Shown here piece by piece: positions 43,701 to 52,700 of a stretch of DNA of 64,000 nucleotides (position 1 is the first letter of the stretch; each line of letters begins with the position of its first letter). The stretch is from Gordionus sp. m RMFG-2023 (lineage: Eukaryota; Nematomorpha; Gordioida; Chordodea; Parachordodidae): positions 13,493,366-13,557,365 of the forward strand of contig NC_088777.1 of assembly GCF_954871325.1 (NCBI RefSeq), written 5' to 3'. Position numbers and translations under genes: made by a program. The notes under the pieces were generated by a model. It was not told where the DNA came from, did not search any database, and was given only the letters and a program-made list of their open reading frames with translations.

Positions 43701-46700
43701 GGTAGGTTTGAGGCAATATTCATATGAAAAACATGAAATCGATTGAAGATTTCTAAAACAATAAAATAGTGAGTATATCATACCTTAAGATTTATTAAAA
43801 ATATTAAAGAAAATAATAATATTGATATGAATCGAAACTTAGCCACGGAGAGCGAAATATTAACTATGGAATTAATTAAGGAAATATTATGAAATTTAAT
43901 ATTACATAAATTCATTATATATTATATATATGTCGTAATTTTTAAAGGGATCAGATCTATCCGGGATCATCACGGGTTTTAATGGGATCCCTTTAAGAAT
44001 TCAATTTTTTAAAGGATAAAGAACTATACTATATTATCACGATTGAACCATGATATAGAGAGATCTTAATTTAAAACGCGTTTTATGCGCGTTTTGCTTT
44101 ATTTTTTTAAAATTAATTGTTATTTATTTATTTTTCAATGTTGTTTTTTAGGCCTTATGAAATAAGATATGTCTAATATAGGGTTACAATCGGTAGCTAA
44201 TCAAAAGATCTATTCAATTGGAGGTCAATCTCTTCCCCTTAATAGACGAATCTAGGTCTGGGGAATAAGGAATATTTTTATCAATAAAATATCGATATGG
44301 ATATCAAATAATAGCTAATTTTAATATCTTTTGACTGAAAGTCTTCATTCTTGGTTTTGGATGTGTATGACATGGTCTGGGGGGGGGGGGGGTTGTAAAA
44401 TTTTTTTTTGATATGGGTATCAAATAAAAGGTAATTAAAACATTTTTTTATTTTAGTAATAATAATCACTCATAGATGGCGGATCTAGGTCTTAAAGGGT
44501 CAGGAATATTTTTATCAACACAAAATATCGATAAAGGTATCAAATAAAAGCTAATTTAAATATCTCTTGATCTTAATAATTATATTTTAAGTAGGCGGGA
44601 GATGTAAAGTAGTCAGAAATATTTATATAAACACAAAATATTGATATAAAAATCAAATAAAAGGTATTTTAAATATCTTTTGACTGAAAGTATTTACTAT
44701 CTTAAAGGGTTGGACTTGATCTGTTAATGTGTGGGAGGTGGGGGGGGGGGGGGTTAAAAATAAAAATTTATATGGGTATCAAATAAAAAGTAATTAAAAA
44801 ATCTTTTGATTATATTAATTTTATCAGGCTAAACGGGCATCTTAAGATGTAATGAATATTATTATTAACGCAAAACATAAACATGGGTATTAAATAAAAG
44901 TTAAATAAAAAATATTTAGACTTCAATATTAAATATCATTATAAGCAGGGGTTAAATATAGTCATTGCTTTTTAGAAACTCATTATATAATGATAAAATT
45001 ATTTGCTAGCAACTTAATCTAATTTGTAATATTTTTAAATCTCAAAATTTCAGCTATATTTGAAACCATCGATTCACAAATTTTAAAATGACATTATGAA
45101 TTTTTCTTATTGCAGTTATAAATTATTACATAAGCAAACTATTATTATATTTTTTTTTCAAGCCATATAATCAACACATATTTTATTGATTTTGATAATT
45201 AAAATTTAAAATATAATCTTGAACAATTATTTATTATTCACACAAATAATATATTACATTTTGTGGAACAATTAATGCTATTTTTAAAACATTAGCATCT
45301 CTTATTGTTGCAACTTTTTTGGCAATTGCAAATTGATTTACAATTACTATAAGAAGATGCACTTATTGATGCTGTTATTATGAAGATGTCTTATTAAGAA
45401 TGGTCAAATTGGTAAATTTTTTTGATTTATAAACGTTCGTTTTTAAAAATGAGGAATCAATTTTTCCCAAATTAGTTCCAACCCATAATTTCTCGCCCAT
45501 GAATACTTTCAATCCAAAGATATTGAAATTGGCTTTTATTTGATACCCATATCGATATTTTGTGTTGATAAAATTATTCCTGACCCCCCAAGACCTAAAC
45601 CTGCTCTATGAGTGATTATTATTATTACAAAAATTTTTTATAAATACCTTTTATCTGATACCCATATCAAAAAAAAAATTTTTTTTACACCCCCCCTCTA
45701 TCCCCCTCCCACCCATTAGACCTAGTCATACTCATCAAGACAAAGAATGAAGACTTTCAGTCAAAAGATAATAAAATTAGCTATTATTTGATACCCTTAT
45801 CGATATTTTAATTTGATTATTCCTGACACTCAGACCTAGACTCGCCCAATTAAGGGGGAGCTATTTACCTTTGAGTAGATCTTTTGGTTAGCTATCGATT
45901 GATATACTATATTAGATATATCTTATTTCATAAGGCCATAAAAAACAACATTGAAAATTAATAAATAACAATAAAATTAAAATAAAACGAAACGAAACGA
46001 AACGAAACGAAACGCGCATAAAACGCTTTTAAAAAATAAGATTCCTCTTTATCACGATTAAAACGTGATAATACCGTTTTATCATTCCTTAACACTTAAA
46101 ACCCTAATTTTTTAGTTATCCCTTTAAAACCCGTGATGATCCAAAAAAGCCCCTTGAGCTGACTAGCCCTGATCTCCCCTAATACATTAAATAGAAGCGA
46201 ATTATAAATAAAAAGTAACTTAATTTTGGTTAATTTAATAAACATTTTAAACATATAAAAATAAGGAGCTTAAGGAGAGATTATGATTTCTTAGCATAAA
46301 TTCTAAATACCAATCATATAAACCATAAAATTTTATTTCCAAAGATTTTCATATTTTTTTTATATTAACTGCCATAATTGACGTGTCATCCCGCTAGCTC
46401 TAAATTGACTATTCATGATTGAAACAATATATAGACAAAATAGATACTCATAAAACTTTCTCAAATTATAAAAGAGGGTTAAAACTTTGCTATAAAATTT
46501 AATTTATATATAAATGATTTTATAATTATATAAAATTTAGATTCTGTCATACATAATTTTTAATAATTAATTATTTCATAAGTTTTTTGCCTATAGATGC
46601 ACACTTTTAAACCTAGTTTATTCAATTTTAAAATGAGATTAAGTGATTTGCCAATCCTCGAGGTTTATCTAACCCCAGTCTCACCTACCTCCTTCTTACA

Positions 46701-49700
46701 AAAATCTCCCATCGAACATTTTGAATATGATTTACTATTCTAACATTTATATAAATCCACTAGATATTAATTATAGGTTTTAATGCCGCATCCTCAGTTC
46801 ATCCTCTCTCATTAATAAATATATCATTATTTTAAGCTCTGAATATTTTTAATGCATAAAATTGGTATAAAATTGAAATATAAATATTTAATTTTTTTTA
46901 AATATAGATATAGATATATAATATTTAGTATGCTTTTATCCCTCTATACGCTTCATATAAAACAATTTCTATATATATTTTTTTAATTCTTTTAATTAAT
47001 AAACATAACCAAATAATGTTGGACTCTCATATAATACCATATATTTTATTTATTAGCGGAGTTTAAATAGTTCATAGTTCTAGATTCTAACTTAAATGTA
47101 CTAGCTTTAAAAATAGTTCTTGGTATTTTTTTAAAACATTAGACCAAAAATTATCATTTATAACTTGAATAATTTGTTTCAAAAAAATTACAGAAAATAT
47201 CTGATTTACAATTATTTTCTATGGTGGCCGCGCAATTGGTAGTAGATTTTTTGATCCTGACAATTTGGCAAATCATGAATCCTTTAAGAGGCAAAGAAAT
47301 AATCTTACCACCAGAAGTTTAAATTTATTTTATTTTATTTAATAATGGATAGTTTAATAATATAATTTTAATTTGCCTAAATTTTAAAAAGGAAATTCAG
47401 GAGAAGGATGTGATGGTATTCCCAAAAATTTCTGTCTGCAATGGCGCTCACATGAAATTCTACCTAGGATTTTTATGTTTTTACAAAGCATTACTTCTCG
47501 TCTACGGTGCTAAGCTAGCTTGGAACACTAGGTCTCTATGCTTTTTTTAAATATTTCTTTTTAAAAATTTTGTGACCTTTTTTTAAGTTTTCACTCCCCT
47601 TCGATCTTTTACTAAGGATTCGTATAGATAAAACGGAGGATTCTCCTAACTTGATTTTTTTTTAAATAATGTTTGCTCATCTTTTTTAACACTTTTTTAT
47701 GTTTATTTTTTAATATGAATAAGGAATTATTTGTTTTTAGGAATTTTTAAAATATATTTTTCTAAATTACGTGAATAAATACTGCTCATGCATACGGCCT
47801 CTACATAATGGGGAAAGGATAGTAAGAGCATTTTGTCTACAAATTTTTTGAAAGTGGTAACATCTAAGGGGGTAGGATAAAAGAATGTTAAATTTATGGG
47901 GTTATCAATTACATTTTTAGATAAAATAAGGTAAAATATATTGCTGTAAAAATACAAAATTAAAATTGACTAAAACTAAATAATAAAACGATTTAATGAT
48001 CGATCTTTTAGAATCCAATAAGATATTCATGATCCCGATTCCTATGTCTCTTATATTACCTTTAGATCCCGCCACAGTCTTTAGACTTTTTGGGTGTGGA
48101 AGAATTCATTAGTATCAACATTTCGCGAAATTTATAAATAATATATTTATTAGTAATTACCGGGTCAATCAAAAGTTATCTTTCACAAATTTTTTAAAAA
48201 ATACTTAAAAAAACTTACAAAAATTTCCAAAATATATTTATAAAAATAAAATATTAGCAAATCATAAAAAAAACCAATCCCTTGTCAATAAAAAAATAAA
48301 CATAAAAAAAATTACATAAAAAAATAACTAAAAAGTAATAAAAATAAAAAGAAGCGACAATCTAATTTTTGTTATCCGGCTTCTATTTTTGTCAATATAT
48401 TGTTACTTTATACCATAATATAGTTCTATTAATACGAATTCTTTTAAGATCAAGTTAATCAATTATGATTTGATATGAATTGATAAATTTTAAATGGAGA
48501 AAAACATAATGTTACAAAAGCATTTTATAGGTGTTGTTTATCTTCCAATCCAAAAATCACAAAAGTAGTTCATTACAATAATTAATAGTACATTCGTCAT
48601 TTATATTCTTTTTCGTTCATTAATTAATTCAATGCCAAAAATCTTAGGGGTTTGACTCTTGAAGCATTATTATCCTATTCTTCCACTGCATATTAATGTT
48701 TTCAAAGCCAATAAATCCTAAACTATCGCTATTTTATTTATCTTGGAAAATAGTTAAATATAATAAAAATGTTTACAAAAATTAAATTACCATGTTAGGT
48801 TTCAGTCAAATAAAATTATAAATTTCATTATCCGCTGATCGATTATATTTTGAAATTATTGTCTTAATTATATTTTTATAGATTCTATGAGTAAATAAGC
48901 TCATAAGGTTATTCGTTTAGAGCTTATATAAAGTAAAGTGAATGAAACGATAGAGTTTATAAATTATTTTATTTATCTATTTATCTAGTTTGTATTATAT
49001 TTTAATTGTCAGATTGTCTTTCATTCAAAATATTAAAATATTTTTGGTAAAAATAGTTTTATTAAATTGTTGTAAAAAATATAAAAAAAATTGAGCTTAA
49101 CCTGGGTCAAACGGGTTTCATTTAAACCTACTATAAATAACCTATTTTCTCCATATTATATTTAATTTTATTATTTTCATATATCATGTTCATAATGTGT
49201 GATTTTATGTACTTTTATTCTAAAATATGTAAACTTGACCAATTTACAAAATTATAAAATTACTAATGACAATTGTCCCTTTTGCATTTCTAAAAAAATT
49301 GAAAATATTCCTAAATAAAAATAATTATCAATATTCATAAATATTACTCGATAAAGATAAAATAAAATATGAAAGTAGTCAATAATCATAGTTAACCGTT
49401 CATTCATACTTTATTACATTGATTCACTATAAATATTCTGAAAATCATGAATTAATAAATTTACATTATCAGGTCTAGGAGCTAAAATATCTACTATTGC
49501 CAATATATTAATTTTAAAATAAAAATTAAAAGAGGTTCTTTGATCGATTTTATGGCTTGCACTCCAAGGCTGAATCAAATTTTTTCACTCGCACTGGGTG
49601 TGAGCCAATTTTTTTCGGTTCGAGCTCTAAGACTTAAACAATTTGTTTTTAGCTAGAGCTAGAAGGTTGAGCCAATTTTTCAGGATCAGTAAGGTTAAGA

Positions 49701-52700
49701 TATTTTTTCCAGCTCGCGCTCCAAGATTTTTCAGATCGAGTTCCAAGGCTTAACCTTTTCGGCTAAAACTCAAAGATTGAGCCAATTTTTTCGGCTCTAG
49801 CTCCAAAGCAGAGATTTTTTTGGCCCACGCTTTAAGGTTTAGCCGATTTTTTCGGCTAGTGCTTCAAGGCTGAGCTCATATTTTGGCTCCCGATTAAGGC
49901 TGAATCGGCTGGTCTGGTGGAATTTTGCATCACTAAATTAATTTATTTAAAATTAAAATTTAAAGCTAAAAATTATTTGACACTTAATAATTTAGGAACA
50001 ACATTTTAGCATAGTAAATCGCATTACCTCTATTCCTTCAGTCAGTGTCTGCAAACTTCTGCACTAAAATTAGATCTAAATTAACACTGGAATCACTAAA
50101 TTCATTAATTTTTTTAAAAATTTTAATTACGTGTAAAAATAAATATATTTTAAAAATTAAACATTCATTATTATATTAAAATCAATATAAAATAGGAAGG
50201 AATTACCTTTAAATGCATAAATAAATAAAAGCCAAATTATTTTAGTTTAAAAAAAATTATGTTGTTATATTGTAATAAATAATTTATGGATGTTATTATA
50301 ATGTAATAAATAATTTAATAATTAAAAAGTCAATCAAAAAATCATTTTTATTTTATTTTGTTAAAAAATCCCTTATGTGTTTTATGATATAAATTATGGG
50401 AACATATTTCCTTCGATTAACAAAACAAGATATATTTTTTTTTTCGTTTTGAGTTTTGTTTTTATTGATAAAAGATCGTCATATTTTTTATATTTGAAGA
50501 ATATGTAATTATTTTATATATGATAATAGATCATAAATTAATTTTTTATGAAAATATTAATTTTTCTGGATTATGTGAATTAATTTTTTTGTCATAATTA
50601 ATTTGTTTTATTAATTTTTTTTGGAATCAATTTTTTTATATAAATTGAATAACGAAATAATAATAAATATATTTTTGATTATTTTTTAATATTCATTTTT
50701 TATAACTAAATTAATAAATTACCATATCCAAAATGTAACTAGTTACATACAACTAATAGTTAACATATAACATATTTCTTTCAAAGGATGATGTTAATTA
50801 TGTGATTTATTAAATGCATTAAACATCAGCTTTAAAAAAAAAAATCACATTATTTATTATTACGAATCACAATATTATATTATACTTACATTATAAAAAT
50901 TATTTTATTTTTTAAAAAAATGTAAGAATTGATTTAATATATATACATAGAATCTATTTGTATCAGACGGCTCAGCCCGCTTTGAGCCCGAGCAAGAACA
51001 GTTAAAGAATCAACAGAATTATCACGTAAACAGAACCTGACATTGAGGAAAAACTAATCATGGTTTGGTCAGAAATAGAAAAAAGTATTGAAATAAGAAA
51101 AAGTGAAAAACTGTCACCAGATTTTCTTGCAGACCAAGAAGTTAGGAGACCAAAACGTGATGGTATAGAGCATGTCACAGGAAATCTTTGGTATATCCAA
51201 ACCATCTACACATTGGTAGATACAGGATGATGAGAACATTATGGGTTATGACATAATCCTTTTTCATTCAGGTTTGCTTAAAGACAAATATGCGTGATTC
51301 AAATTATGGATTCAAAGTTATTGACCTGGCTATATCAGCCATGAAATAGAAATAAGAATGCCGGTTAAGGTTGAAATGTGAAAGTGTCACTCTCCGTGTC
51401 ACTCTCCGGAAAGTAAAATAATATTAGCTTACTTTGCTACTTTGATTTTATGAGTTTTTAATTTATATTTTATGAATAATGTTTTTATTTACTATTTTAT
51501 TACATGGATATATTAAATCTAATAAAGTAATAATAAATTTCTTTTAAAAAGGTAATCTTAAAATCAAACCAAAAATATTTCTTTAGATATAACTTTTTAG
51601 TCATATCGGTTCTTTTTCAAACTCAAAGCTCTTCTCTATTTAGTATGTATTAAAATAGGATACTACGAAAGAAATTTTTTTCTTAATGTAAAAAATGATT
51701 CTCTAATTAACTATTTTGAAAGTATAATTTTAAATGAATACATAATTTTGGTATAATAAAATTTCTATGTATTTTCTAAATTCAAATTATAGTCGAAAAC
51801 AAAATAAAGGAAAAAATATATATTTAATATAAAAGGTTATGAATCGCAAAATATAAGGATTTACTAGCTAGAGTTAAATTGTTAGTTTAATTTAAAAACA
51901 TTTCCTTTCAAGCATAATTGACAAAAATTATGAAACAATAGGAAATAATATATTACCATAATTTAGGTATACATATATTATCAGTATAAGGCAGGAAATA
52001 CTAGGAATAGTATAGCTGATTTCCAACATTGCCTACAAATAACATAAATATACACGAGGCACAATAGCAATGATAGAAATTAGGTAACTAGAATATAGAA
52101 TAAACTTTTCCCTGTTATATGGCTAAATTTATTATTTTAATATATATTATCGATTTTATATAATAGGAAAATTCAGATTCCGGGAATAAATGACAGTCCC
52201 TACATAGGAGTCTGTATTTACAACGTGGCTTTGGTGTGCAGTCTTGGAACTCCTGTGATTATTGTTCTATCTGAGAGCCCCATCTCCGCAGTCATAATAT
52301 CTAGCTTCATAACTTATGCTACAACCCTAACTTGTACGCTTATATTCGTGCCAAAAGTAATCGTTAATTCTTTCTTCATTTCTCCGATGTATCGTGTAGT
52401 TCATTCATCTTTATCCATCTTAACATAAATCAATATTTCGAATATATAACCCAGTTGCAAAATGATTTCAAAGAGAAAATTTCTCAGTTAAAAGGGGATT
52501 TCTAAACTTTTTATGAGAAAATTAGGGAATTTCATTTTTCTTTTAGTAATATTTGAATGAATTTTATATGAATAATAACAAATATATATAATTTATAGAT
52601 GCACTATACATTGATCGGATACCGGAATCTTAAATATTTTATTTTGCTTTCATTTTATTTAAATTTTAAGAAATAACTATAATTACAACCCGCTCTCTAT

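Larger units (their letters stand above)
41120..43735 (+). mobile_element. hAT transposon remnant split by a small LTR fossil
   Basis: Plus-strand transposase pieces appear in the right order. At 41220-41335: FQSYITGFIDRMNPKEKNEF and RAIYFST. At 42870-42975: CTAHTFQLFFHYF and KKIVKFFKNKHIPAVVF. At 43390-43700: YLLDPQF, the SAEFDEAFNIIQELGIL stretch, and ANILLTFPSSPSS. These correspond to the N-terminal part, the AHxxxL core, and the LDPRF and dimerisation regions of hAT transposases of the DUF659 type. Stops and gaps make it dead. No terminal inverted repeats remain recognisable. The LTR fossil at 41345-42845 lies between the first two pieces. Confidence 0.75.
43944..46180. mobile_element. 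Foldback-like element with long inverted arms and internal subrepeats
   Basis: Left and right arms are inverted copies. GATCATCACGGGTTTTAA is near both ends, AACGCGTTTTATGCGCG pairs with CGCGCATAAAACGC, and a block from TTATGAAATAAGATAT to TCGGTAGCTAA is shared. Inside, a unit of about 117 bp with GATATGGGTATCAAATAAAA is repeated about six times forward (from 44294) and three times inverted (from about 45525). Long G-runs and C-runs lie in the arms, and GAAAC is repeated five times near 45993-46015. No transposase frame was seen. Confidence 0.85.
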
